Shown here piece after piece: positions 24,325-32,516 of a stretch of DNA of 64,000 nucleotides. This DNA is from Verrucomicrobiaceae bacterium UBA1938 (GTDB lineage Bacteria > Verrucomicrobiota > Verrucomicrobiia > Verrucomicrobiales > Verrucomicrobiaceae), in NCBI GenBank assembly GCA_002336895.1, contig DDFC01000035.1, positions 71,741 to 135,740 on the forward strand, given 5' to 3'. The translations under genes were made by a program, and so were the position numbers. Each line of letters begins with the position of its first letter. The stretch's first letter is position 1. The notes beneath the pieces were generated by a model that saw only the letters and a program-made list of their open reading frames with translations, searched no databases and was not told where the DNA came from.

Positions 24325-25683
24325 TCAGCTCACTTCCAGCCTGCCTGTGCTGTCACCCACCTTCTCAGCAGGAACTCCCAGACGATCGAGCATGGAGAGG
24401 TAGAGATTGGTCATCGGAGTCTCACCGGGCAGCACGATGCGCTTTCCGGGTGTGAAGGTTCCGCCCGCACGTCCTGCCACCAAGATGGGCAGGTTGTCGT
24501 GGTTGTGGCGATTGCCGTCGCCGATGCCGCCGCCAAAGACGATCATCGAATTGTCCAGCAGCGTGCTGTCCCCTTCCTTGATCGACTTCATTTTGTCGAG
24601 GAAGTAGCCAAACTGACGCAGGTAGAACTGGTCGATCTTGGCGATCTTGGCCAGCTTCTGCGGGTCGCTCTGATGGTGGGAAAGAGAATGGTGGGCATCC
24701 GGCACACCGAGCTCAGGGAAGCTGCGGTTGCTGCCATCATGAGCCAGCATGAAGGTGGAGAGACGTGTGGTGTCCGTCTGGAAGGCCAGGATCATCAGGT
24801 CAAACATGGTGCGGATGTGCTCCTCGTAGGTGTCCGGTATTCCCGCCGGTATTTTCACATCGGGCATCTGGCCTGCAAACTTTTCCGCACGCTCGATGCG
24901 CAGCTCGATGTCGCGCACGGAGGAGTAATACTCATCCAGCTTGCGGCGGTCGCTGGCGTCCACCTTGCCCTGCAGGCTCTTGGCTTCGTCGAGAACGGCA
25001 TCGAGAATGCTCTTCTGCATGCGCTTGGCACGGGCGGCCTCAGGGCCGTTGCCCGCTGTGGCACCCAGGCCAAACATGCGCTCAAACACCAGGCGCGGGT
25101 CCATCTCTGGAGCCATCGGCATGGTTTCGTTTTTCCAGGCCAGGTTAAACTGGTAGGCACAGGAGTAGCCGGAGTCACACTTGCCGGAGCTGCGCTGCCC
25201 GTCCGTGCTGAGCTCCAGCGAAGGCAGGCGTGTGAGATGGCCGATCTTCTGCGCGGCAATCTGATCCACCGAGATGCCGACATGAATGTCCGCGCCCGCC
25301 GTTTTCTTGGGCATGCAGCCGGTGAGGAAAGTGGCCGTGGCACGTGCGTGGTCACCACCGCCGTTGCCGTGGCTGCGTGCAAAATCCTGCATCAGGCCGG
25401 ACACCACCATGAAGTCATCCCGGTTCCTGGCGATCTGCTGCAAAGAGGGAGACAGCTGGTAGCCGGCGCCTTCTCCGGTGGGCATCCACTGCTCCACATT
25501 CACGCCGTTGGGGATGTACATCCACGCAGCACGGATTGGCTTGGCCGCAGGCTTGGTGGCGGCAAAGGCACGGGTGCCGAGCGACTCAAGGAATGGCAGG
25601 GAAAGCATGGTCCCCAGCCCCCGCAAAACTTTGCGGCGGCTGAGCGAGTGTGCGGCTAGGGAGGTTTCACGAAACTCGTTCAT
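24325..25683 (-). CDS. Tat-exported DUF1552 protein
   Basis: This 452-residue protein of DUF1552 is common in Planctomycetes and Verrucomicrobia. The N terminus has a twin-arginine signal (SRRKVLRGLGTMLSLPFL, about residues 14-31). Visible family motifs include the early WMYIPNGVNVEQW, the GNGGGDHARATATFLTG block near residues 100-117, the LTRLPSLELSTDG segment, and the C-terminal MIVFGGGIGDGNRHNHDNLPILVAG. DUF1552 proteins lie in the sulfatase/alkaline phosphatase-like region of protein space and are usually encoded next to a DUF1592-type cytochrome. None is beside this gene, so it is an orphan. The azurin gene lies upstream and is divergent. Confidence 0.88.
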   Translation of the reverse strand: MNEFRETSLAAHSLSRRKVLRGLGTMLSLPFLESLGTRAFAATKPAAKPIRAAWMYIPNGVNVEQWMPTGEGAGYQLSPSLQQIARNRDDFMVVSGLMQDFARSHGNGGGDHARATATFLTGCMPKKTAGADIHVGISVDQIAAQKIGHLTRLPSLELSTDGQRSSGKCDSGYSCAYQFNLAWKNETMPMAPEMDPRLVFERMFGLGATAGNGPEAARAKRMQKSILDAVLDEAKSLQGKVDASDRRKLDEYYSSVRDIELRIERAEKFAGQMPDVKIPAGIPDTYEEHIRTMFDLMILAFQTDTTRLSTFMLAHDGSNRSFPELGVPDAHHSLSHHQSDPQKLAKIAKIDQFYLRQFGYFLDKMKSIKEGDSTLLDNSMIVFGGGIGDGNRHNHDNLPILVAGRAGGTFTPGKRIVLPGETPMTNLYLSMLDRLGVPAEKVGDSTGRLEVS

Positions 25684-25820
25684 ATGATTTAACTACGCCC
25701 GGCGGTGAAGAAACTTTCGTGCCAGCGGGCGCACCGGAAGGCTGCCACAAAGTAGTTGAAATTCCAGCGTGAAGCGGCCCGATTAGGAGTTCACCCCCAA
25801 ACACTGTTCCCCATCAAACC

Positions 25821-26288
25821 ATGAAGCACACAAGCCTTCTCCTCACCACCCTCGCCTCACTTGCCATCTCCGCGTTCGCCCAGGACGCCGGTGTCGCCAC
25901 CATCGAACTCAAGCCGGACAGCAAGAACCCGCTGGGTTATGACAAGACCGAACTGAGCGTGAAGGCTGGCCAGAAAGTGAAGCTCACGCTCAACAACACC
26001 GGCAGCATCGCCCCGCAGCCGCATAATTTCCTCCTGCTCAAGCCCGGCAAGCTCGACGCCGTGGGCGCACTGGCCAACGCCATGCTGGCAGACCCCCAGG
26101 GCATGGCCAAGAGCTACATCCCTGACGCAGCCAAAGCCGACATCGTGATCAACACCAAGCTCGTTCAGCCCAATCAGAGCGAGACCATCGAATTCACCGC
26201 CCCTGCTGATGCAGGCGACTATCCCTACATGTGCACCTTCCCCGGTCATTGGATGCTGATGCGCGGTGTGATGCACGTCACCAAGTAA
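25821..26288 (+). CDS. Azurin-like type 1 copper protein
   Basis: This 155-residue periplasmic blue-copper electron carrier has a signal peptide ending around FAQ (residue 21). Its copper ligands are all visible: H68 in APQPHNF, C138 in YMCTFPGHW, H143 and M147. The 5-residue Cys-His and 4-residue His-Met spacing matches azurin. Azurins pass electrons to cytochrome oxidases or reductases. It is followed 28 bases later by a secreted protein gene on the same strand. The DUF1552 gene is divergent. Confidence 0.9.
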   Translation: MKHTSLLLTTLASLAISAFAQDAGVATIELKPDSKNPLGYDKTELSVKAGQKVKLTLNNTGSIAPQPHNFLLLKPGKLDAVGALANAMLADPQGMAKSYIPDAAKADIVINTKLVQPNQSETIEFTAPADAGDYPYMCTFPGHWMLMRGVMHVTK

Positions 26289-26316
26289 TTTTGACCCACC
26301 ACCACCTCCGCACGCC

Positions 26317-26844
26317 ATGAGATCCCTCCTTATCCCCGCGCTCGTCGCCCTGATGTCACTCACTTCCGTCGTTCGTGGCGAAGAGGGCTCTCTCAGCGTC
26401 AATGGGCTCACCTTCAAGTTTGCCTCCCCCTGGGCCGAGATCCAGAGCACGGGCATGTTCCGTGCCGGCACATTGGCCGCAACAGTCGAAGGAGCCGAGA
26501 AGCCTGTGGAAGCCATCTTCTACAGCTTCCCGGGACCTGGCGGCGGTGGTGACACCGAGGCCAACGTGAAGCGCTGGCTGGGCCAGTTTCAGGGCACGCC
26601 CGAATCCAAGCGCGAAGAACTCGACGCCGGCGGCAGCAAGATCACACTGGTGACCGCCACGGGCACCTACAACGATGGTCCTCCCATGGGTGCCAAAACG
26701 CCCCGGGAAAACTACACGCTCATCGCAGCGATCGTTCCCGCAGGCGAGTCCAACATCTTTGTCAAACTCACTGGTCCCAAGGACGCCATCGCCAAACTGG
26801 CGGAAGGTTTCAAAAAGATGGTGCTCAGCCCATTTGCCAAATAA
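26317..26844 (+). CDS. Secreted protein of unknown function after azurin
   Basis: This 175-residue protein has a signal peptide (about residues 1-22) and then a small beta-rich domain containing FKFASPWAEIQST, LAATVEGAEKPVEAIFYSF and KITLVTATGTY. I recognise no family or active-site pattern. It begins 28 bases after the azurin stop and ends shortly before an intrinsic terminator, so the two genes probably form one transcript. Relevance to copper or electron transfer is inferred only from position. Confidence 0.75.
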   Translation: MRSLLIPALVALMSLTSVVRGEEGSLSVNGLTFKFASPWAEIQSTGMFRAGTLAATVEGAEKPVEAIFYSFPGPGGGGDTEANVKRWLGQFQGTPESKREELDAGGSKITLVTATGTYNDGPPMGAKTPRENYTLIAAIVPAGESNIFVKLTGPKDAIAKLAEGFKKMVLSPFAK

Positions 26845-26871
26845 GTCTGGCTGACAGCTTAAAACATGTGA

Positions 26872-26898
26872 AGCGGGTGGGAAACCACCCGCTTTTTT
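26872..26898 (+). terminator. Intrinsic terminator after the azurin operon
   Basis: A 9-bp stem, agcgggtgg/ccacccgct, closes a GAAA tetraloop and is followed by a run of six T. It lies 27 bases after the stop at 26844 and is a textbook rho-independent terminator. Confidence 0.9.
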
Positions 26899-26984
26899 GT
26901 ATTTATTAGCAAAAATCAGACCCTTCCATGATGAAACATCGAGTGGATTGAGAAAAAGGGCGGCCAAAAAAACAAAAACAGAGT

Positions 26985-27000
26985 TGGCACGCGCCATGCT
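26985..27000 (+). promoter_or_regulatory. Sigma-54-type promoter of the ammonium transporter gene
   Basis: The sequence TGGCACG-N4-ATGCT differs from the sigma-54 consensus TGGCACG-N4-TTGCW at one base only. The GG at 26986-26987 and GC at 26998-26999 have the strict spacing of the -24/-12 elements. The predicted start is near 27011, 27 bases before the amt ATG. Sigma-54 control of ammonium transporters by nitrogen limitation is well known. Confidence 0.75.
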
Positions 27001-27037
27001 CAGCATACTTCCGGAGTCAAAATCCACACCCTGAATT

Positions 27038-28564
27038 ATGCTGAAAATCAACCACCCTCGAACCTGGCGCAGCATGGCACTTGCTGCGGTAGTTGCCCTC
27101 ACCACATTTGCAATCAACCCCGGCGACGCCCGAGGTCAGACTGCAGAACCGGCACCCGCTGCCGCCCCCGCCCCGGCCGCTCCTGCCGCCGCCCCCGCTC
27201 CGGCCCCGGCCCCGGCAGAGCCTGCCGCCGCCACCTTGGAACAACGTGTTTTCGACCTCGAAAAATACGTGACCAACGGACAGGCTGGCAAGGATGGTGA
27301 CACGACGTGGAAGTCCAACATCGCTGGCCAGCCTGGTCCTGGCCACAATGCCTGGCAGATGGTCAGCACCGCGCTGGTGATTTTCATGACCCTCCCCGGC
27401 CTCGCACTGTTCTACGGCGGTCTGGTCCGCAAAAAGAACGTGCTCTCAGTGATCGCCCAGTGCATGGGCATCGCCGGTCTGGTCACCATCCTCTGGTGGG
27501 CCTGCGGCTACAGCCTCTCCTTTGGAGCAGGCAATGCCTTCATCGGTGACCTCTCCTTCAAGATGCTCGAAGGCGTCTCCCCCTATGCCGCTGGTGCTGG
27601 CTACTGGTGGATCTCCGACGTCATGTGGGCCATGTTCCAGCTGAGCTTCGCCATCATCACCCCCGCACTCATCATCGGTGCCATCGCCGAGCGCATGAAG
27701 TTCATCGCGGTGCTGGTGTTCGTGACCCTCTGGATGTTTGCCGTTTACTTCCCCTTCGCCCACATGGTGTGGAGCACGACTGGTTTCATGTGCGGCCCGC
27801 TTAACCCTGGCGCAACGATCAAAGCCATCGACTTCGCTGGCGGCACGGTTGTTCACATGACCTCCGGCTGGAGCGCCCTGGTGCTCTGCCTTCTGCTCGG
27901 CAAGCGCAAAGGTTTTGGCAAGGAGCCCATGGCTCCCCACAGCATGGTTCTCTGCGCTGTCGGCACCGGCATGCTCTGGGTCGGCTGGTATGGTTTCAAC
28001 GCTGGCTCCGCTCTGGGTGCTGACGGTATCGCTTCCAACGCTTTCATGACCACCACGCTGGCTGCCGCCACCGCTGGTTTCGTCTGGGCTGTGGCTGAGT
28101 GGATCCTGAAAGGCAAGCCCTCCGTCCTCGGCTTCTGCTCCGGCATCGTGGCAGGTCTGGTGGTGATCACTCCTGCTGCAGGTTTCGTGACCGCCAACTC
28201 CGCCATGATCATGGGTGTGGCCGCTGGCATCGTTCCTTTCATTGCCGTTGCTTACCTGAAGAACATCCTCGGCTACGATGACGCCCTCGACACCTTCGGT
28301 GTGCACGGCGTTGGCGGAACGATGGGTGCCATCCTCACGGGTGTGTTTGCTGATGAGAAGGCCAACTCCGTTGTCGCCGGCCTCAAGGACGGCCTCCTGA
28401 TGAACCAGCTGAAGGCCGCCGGCCTGACGATCGCCTGGAGCATCGCCGCCACCCTCGTCATCACCATCATCGTGAAGATCGTGGTTGGCCTCCGCCCCGA
28501 GCCCGAAGTGGAAAGCCAGGGCCTCGACCTCGCCGAACACGGCGAGTCCGGCTACGAGCACTAA
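27038..28564 (+). CDS. amtB: Ammonium transporter (Amt/MEP/Rh family)
   Basis: This 508-residue protein is the Amt channel that imports ammonium as the sum of ammonia and a proton. Family marks are the early VIFMTLPGLALFYGGLVRKKN, the twin-His residues in GTVVHMTSGW and DTFGVHGVGGTMG, and WWACGYSLSFG. The N terminus is longer than in E. coli AmtB: a signal sequence, an Ala/Pro-rich stretch (about residues 28-65) and a short LEQRVFDLEKYV helix precede the first helix. No GlnK/PII gene is adjacent. Transcription appears to be from a sigma-54-type promoter upstream and to stop at the hairpin after 28597. Confidence 0.92.
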   Translation: MLKINHPRTWRSMALAAVVALTTFAINPGDARGQTAEPAPAAAPAPAAPAAAPAPAPAPAEPAAATLEQRVFDLEKYVTNGQAGKDGDTTWKSNIAGQPGPGHNAWQMVSTALVIFMTLPGLALFYGGLVRKKNVLSVIAQCMGIAGLVTILWWACGYSLSFGAGNAFIGDLSFKMLEGVSPYAAGAGYWWISDVMWAMFQLSFAIITPALIIGAIAERMKFIAVLVFVTLWMFAVYFPFAHMVWSTTGFMCGPLNPGATIKAIDFAGGTVVHMTSGWSALVLCLLLGKRKGFGKEPMAPHSMVLCAVGTGMLWVGWYGFNAGSALGADGIASNAFMTTTLAAATAGFVWAVAEWILKGKPSVLGFCSGIVAGLVVITPAAGFVTANSAMIMGVAAGIVPFIAVAYLKNILGYDDALDTFGVHGVGGTMGAILTGVFADEKANSVVAGLKDGLLMNQLKAAGLTIAWSIAATLVITIIVKIVVGLRPEPEVESQGLDLAEHGESGYEH

Positions 28565-28596
28565 TCCGCGGCAGGTCAGAATCCTGCTTCCCCCAA

Positions 28597-28627
28597 AACC
28601 GGGCTGAGAAATCAGCCCGGTTTTTTT
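28597..28627 (+). terminator. Intrinsic terminator after amtB
   Basis: An 11-bp stem, aaccgggctga/tcagcccggtt, closes a GAAA tetraloop and runs into seven T. It begins 33 bases after the amtB stop and is a strong rho-independent terminator. The same GAAA loop appears in the terminator upstream of amtB. Confidence 0.92.
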
Positions 28628-28668
28628 ATGCCCTCACGCTGGCCAGAAAAGCAGAAGCAGCTTTCTGC

Positions 28669-30048
28669 TCAGCGCCAGAGCAGCAGCATCACCACGCACA
28701 TGATTCCATTATTTAGCGCATGTGCCGTCATGGGAGCAATGAGGCTGCGCCTCCACATGCGCAGAAAGGCGAAAGAAGAGGCCAGCGCCATGATGGCAGG
28801 CACACCAGCCCAGCCCTGCGGATGAATCACCGCAAAAACAAACGCACTCATCAGCACACCCGGCACCCATCTCAGCCATGCGGACAGGCCGGGAAAGAGC
28901 AGGCCGCGAAACACCAGTTCTTCAGACACAGGAGCCCAAACCACCGCCAGCAGAATGGCACCCAGTTTGGCCCATCCATCGCTCGCAAATGAATCCACGA
29001 TCGGATGACCGGGAAACTCCCCTGTCAGCCTCATGATCCACGATGCCGCCACGAGTCCTGCGGCCAGGAGAGGCAGCGTGGCCACCCAGCCCAGCACGCC
29101 AGCCCTCATCTCGCGCCACCATCCATGACCGAGGTGCAGACCCAGCGCGTCCCGCCATGCGGCACACCCCATGCCGCGCAGCAGTGGCCATGTCACAGCC
29201 ACCAGCAAGGCCAGGAAAGCAGGGCCATAGGACGCCCAGCGTGGTAATGTCAGCGAACACTGCTTCAGCAGCCATGGCACAAAGAGAAACAGTGCCAGGA
29301 AAAGGGCAAATCCCTCCGTCATCACACCACCCTCATCCCGGCTCCTTTTTGCGAGCGTCAGGTGCATCATGCCACCACGCCAGCGCATGAAGCCCCAGAT
29401 CAGCACTCCCAGCCCCAGCGCCGCAGCAGCCATCCCCAGCATGGTGACGCCGATCAGCACCACCGCCGTCCCCATCGCCTGCTGCATCACCACCTGTCGC
29501 GACTCGTTCTTTTGCGGCAGGCTCTGCGCACGGGCCAGATCGGCGATCCAGCCATGTCGCGCCTTCAGCTTTTTCCACTCATCTCCCTGCAAGTCTCCCT
29601 GGCTCGTTTTCAGGTGCTCCAGTGCCGCCACATCCGCCTGAAGACTGGCGTCTTTGGCCGCAATGGCATCCAGATCCTCCTTCGCAGGCCAGCCATGGGC
29701 CAGCCAGCCCTTCACCATCCGCACACGCAGTTCATCCGCCCTGCCATGGGCAAGCTGCGTCAAATTCTGCACCAGCGCCTCCTCAAGGTGCGGTTGCTGC
29801 CCCCCGAGTGCCACTGACTGCATCATCCCCTGCACTCCCACCACATATCTCGCCATCAACTCAAGCATGCGGTTTGGCCGTACTTCGGTGGCTTTTTGTG
29901 AGCGGTGCACTGGCTGCATGCGCACCACAAACACCACGCAGGCAATGATCGCGCACGCCGCCAGTGCGGCTCCCAGCCTTGAAAAACGAGGATGAAACAT
30001 GGCTGATGGCAGGGTTGGCAGCGGCGGGGGCTCTGAGGGAGTGCTCAT
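28669..30048 (-). CDS. CPBP family intramembrane metalloprotease
   Basis: This 459-residue polytopic protein has in its C-terminal half an Abi/CPBP (Rce1-like) domain. The catalytic pattern is SEELVFRGLLFPG, with the paired glutamates at about residues 376-377, and further motifs are VFAVIHPQGW and HALNNGIM. An N-terminal membrane anchor is followed by a roughly 130-residue alpha-helical soluble region (about 45-175) and two helices before the protease domain; this extension is longer than in typical members. CPBP proteins process prenylated or membrane peptides, and some act with immunity or maturation functions. The CE15-type esterase gene is divergent. Confidence 0.85.
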   Translation of the reverse strand: MSTPSEPPPLPTLPSAMFHPRFSRLGAALAACAIIACVVFVVRMQPVHRSQKATEVRPNRMLELMARYVVGVQGMMQSVALGGQQPHLEEALVQNLTQLAHGRADELRVRMVKGWLAHGWPAKEDLDAIAAKDASLQADVAALEHLKTSQGDLQGDEWKKLKARHGWIADLARAQSLPQKNESRQVVMQQAMGTAVVLIGVTMLGMAAAALGLGVLIWGFMRWRGGMMHLTLAKRSRDEGGVMTEGFALFLALFLFVPWLLKQCSLTLPRWASYGPAFLALLVAVTWPLLRGMGCAAWRDALGLHLGHGWWREMRAGVLGWVATLPLLAAGLVAASWIMRLTGEFPGHPIVDSFASDGWAKLGAILLAVVWAPVSEELVFRGLLFPGLSAWLRWVPGVLMSAFVFAVIHPQGWAGVPAIMALASSFAFLRMWRRSLIAPMTAHALNNGIMCVVMLLLWR

Positions 30049-30129
30049 AAATTCCCCCGATCAAACATCGCCTGGCCAGCAATGACACGCACAATTCCGC
30101 CCTGCATTCACGTTCCCTTGCCCACAACC

Positions 30130-31380
30130 ATGCGCTCTTCTCTCTTTCTCCTTCTTGCCGCCTCCGCCCTGGCCCAGACTCCGCGCCCGGGGGTCAACTA
30201 TGATGAATCCAAGGTCGGCACGGATCCCCTGCCCGACCTGAAACTCACCACGGCGCAGGACTGGACGCAGAAGCGCCGCCCCGAGATCCTGAAGCTCTTT
30301 GAAGACCATGTGTTTGGCAAAACGCCCGCTGGCATCGGCTCGCCGAAGTTTGAGGTCACCGCCAGCAAAGCGGACGCGCTCGGCGGTTTGGCCACGCGGA
30401 AATTCATCCACATCTCCCTGCCTGATCGTCCGGCATGGCCGGGCATGGACGTGATGCTCTACACACCGAACGGCACCAAGGCAGCTCCCTGCTTTGTCGG
30501 CCTGAGCTTTGGCGGCAACCACGCTGTGAGCACCGAGCCCGACGTGCCGCTGAGCACCCGCTGGATGCGCGAGAGCAAGGAGAAGCACATCGTCGATCAC
30601 CGAGCCACCGAGGCCACGCGCGGCACTGAGAGCAGCCGCTGGCCGCTGGAGATGATCCTCAAGCAGGGCTTTGCAGTAGCCACCGCGTACTATGGCGACA
30701 TCGAGCCTGACCACGCCGACGGCTGGAAAGAAGGTCTGCGTGCCGCCGTGAACAAGGATGGCGCAAACACGGTCTGGAAAGACGGTGAGTGGGGGGCCAT
30801 CGGCGCCTGGGCCTGGGGCCTCAGCCGCATCGCCGACTATCTGCAAACCGACTCTCAGATCGACGGCAAACATCTCGCCGTCATCGGCCACTCCCGGCTG
30901 GGCAAGACCTCCCTCTGGACCGGCGCGCAGGATGAGCGCTTCGGCATTGTGATCTCGAATGACTCCGGTGAAGGCGGAGCCGCCCTGATGCGGCGCGACT
31001 TTGGCGAAACCACCGCCATCATCACCAAAGCCTTTCCCCATTGGTTCACCCCGACCTACAGCAAATACGCCGGCAATGCCGCCGCCTGCCCGGTGGATGC
31101 TCACATGCTCATCGCTCTGGCTGCCCCACGGCCCATCTACATCGCCAGCGCCTCCGAAGACCACTGGGCGGATCAAAAGGGTGAGTTTCTCTCCGGTAAA
31201 TACGCCAGCCCGGTCTATGCCCTCTTTGGTAAGCAAGGCGTCGTCGTGGAAACACAGCCCGCCATCGACACTCCGGTGGGAGATTTCATCGGCTACCACA
31301 ACCGCACGGGCAAACATGACGTCACGGACTACGATTGGACGCAGTACCTGAAGTTTGCCTCCCGTCATTGGGCAAAGTAA
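30130..31380 (+). CDS. Secreted CE15-type glucuronoyl esterase
   Basis: This 416-residue exported alpha/beta hydrolase has a signal peptide (MRSSLFLLLAASALA, ATG 30130). The nucleophile motif is GHSRLGKTSLW with Ser255, followed by the family NDSGEGGAAL segment. A catalytic His lies in ASEDHWADQKGEF. This is the pattern of bacterial glucuronoyl esterases, which cleave ester links between lignin and glucuronoxylan. The upstream in-frame codon at 30082 would add residues before the signal peptide and was rejected. No xylanase is adjacent. The bacterial CE15 assignment rests on motif recognition only. Confidence 0.8.
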   Translation: MRSSLFLLLAASALAQTPRPGVNYDESKVGTDPLPDLKLTTAQDWTQKRRPEILKLFEDHVFGKTPAGIGSPKFEVTASKADALGGLATRKFIHISLPDRPAWPGMDVMLYTPNGTKAAPCFVGLSFGGNHAVSTEPDVPLSTRWMRESKEKHIVDHRATEATRGTESSRWPLEMILKQGFAVATAYYGDIEPDHADGWKEGLRAAVNKDGANTVWKDGEWGAIGAWAWGLSRIADYLQTDSQIDGKHLAVIGHSRLGKTSLWTGAQDERFGIVISNDSGEGGAALMRRDFGETTAIITKAFPHWFTPTYSKYAGNAAACPVDAHMLIALAAPRPIYIASASEDHWADQKGEFLSGKYASPVYALFGKQGVVVETQPAIDTPVGDFIGYHNRTGKHDVTDYDWTQYLKFASRHWAK

Positions 31381-31453
31381 GAGCGCTGCTGCTCACATTG
31401 TCGCTTGCCGCACACGAAAGCCTCGTGTGTCTTGAGGCATTCTTTTCCAAGCC

Positions 31454-32479
31454 ATGCCTGCCAAAAAAGCGAAAACCAAACCTGAAGCGAAGAAGCCGGC
31501 TAAAAAGCTCCGCAAAGTGCCCTTTTGGATCGGCTTCGACCTGGGCGGCACCAAGATGATGGCCTCGGTCCTGGATGCCAGCTACGCCGTGCTCGGCTCC
31601 GCGCGCAAATCCACCAACGGCTCCGACGGCGCTGCCAAGGGCCGGGCTAAGATCATCAAAGCCATCGAAGAAGCCATCGAAGAAGCAGGCGTGGACCCCA
31701 AGGGCATCCAGGGCATCGGCATCGGCTGCCCAGGACTGGTGAATCCTGACAAGGGCATCCTCATTTTCGCCCCAAATCTGGGCTGGACGAACATGGCGCT
31801 GCGCAAGCTGCTGCAAACCAAGTTCAAGTGCCCCATCGCGGTGCTCAATGACGTGGATGCAGGCACCTACGGTGAGTATGTCCTAGGCGCAGGCAAAGGA
31901 GCGCGCTCGCTGCTCGGCGTGTTTCCCGGCACGGGCGTCGGCGCAGGCTTTGTTTACAATGGCCAGCTGGTCATGGGCCGCGCCATCTCGGCCATGGAAC
32001 TTGGAAACATCCTCTTCCCCGGCACACACATCGGCAGCCCGGTGTTTGGCACAGTGACGCTTGAGGATCTCACCAGCCGTCTCGCGCTGGCCTCCCAGGC
32101 AGGTCTGGCCTGCTACCGTGGGCAGCTTCCTGAACTGGACAAGAAGACCGAAGGAGCCCTGCGCAGCATCCGCAGCAAGGCGCTGGCCAATGCCTTCCGC
32201 AGCGGCGACGACGCGGCCATGATCATGTTCCGCAATTCCATCCGCTACCTGGGAATGGGTGTGGCCACCGTGGTCAACCTGCTCGCCCCGGACCGCATCA
32301 CCCTCGGTGGAGGGCTCGTCGAAGAACTGCCCGGCCTGTATCTGAACCTGCTCAAGGAGGAGGTGGAGCACTACGCCATCCCTGAGCTGGCCCGCGGCAT
32401 CAAATACTCACTGGCCAAGCTCGGCGGTCAGGCTGTGGCGGTGGGTGCCGTGGCGTGGCTGCGCTCATCCAACAAGTAA
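31454..32479 (+). CDS. ROK family sugar kinase with Lys-rich N-terminal tail
   Basis: This 341-residue ROK-family protein is probably a glucokinase-type enzyme. Phosphate-binding motif FDLGGTKMMASVLD follows a 24-residue Lys/Pro/Ala-rich tail (MPAKKAKTKPEAKKPAKK). The catalytic base is Asp133 in LNDVDAGTYGEY. The usual ROK zinc motif CxCGxxGCxE is missing; the region reads ELGNILFPGTHIGSPVFG. It lies 37 bases upstream of ppx and ppk1 on the same strand, so it probably belongs to a polyphosphate cluster. Some actinobacterial ROK kinases use polyphosphate as donor; that this one does is an inference. Confidence 0.85.
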   Translation: MPAKKAKTKPEAKKPAKKLRKVPFWIGFDLGGTKMMASVLDASYAVLGSARKSTNGSDGAAKGRAKIIKAIEEAIEEAGVDPKGIQGIGIGCPGLVNPDKGILIFAPNLGWTNMALRKLLQTKFKCPIAVLNDVDAGTYGEYVLGAGKGARSLLGVFPGTGVGAGFVYNGQLVMGRAISAMELGNILFPGTHIGSPVFGTVTLEDLTSRLALASQAGLACYRGQLPELDKKTEGALRSIRSKALANAFRSGDDAAMIMFRNSIRYLGMGVATVVNLLAPDRITLGGGLVEELPGLYLNLLKEEVEHYAIPELARGIKYSLAKLGGQAVAVGAVAWLRSSNK

Positions 32480-32516
32480 TCAGCGCTGCAAGTCCCAACC
32501 CACACGCCCCCTTTCA

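Noticed and set aside
24304..25659. Plus-strand ORF opposite the DUF1552 gene
   Set aside because: Shadow of a gene with a Tat signal and family motifs on the other strand.
30061..31368. Minus-strand ORF opposite the CE15-type esterase
   Set aside because: Antisense shadow; the esterase carries catalytic residues and a signal peptide.
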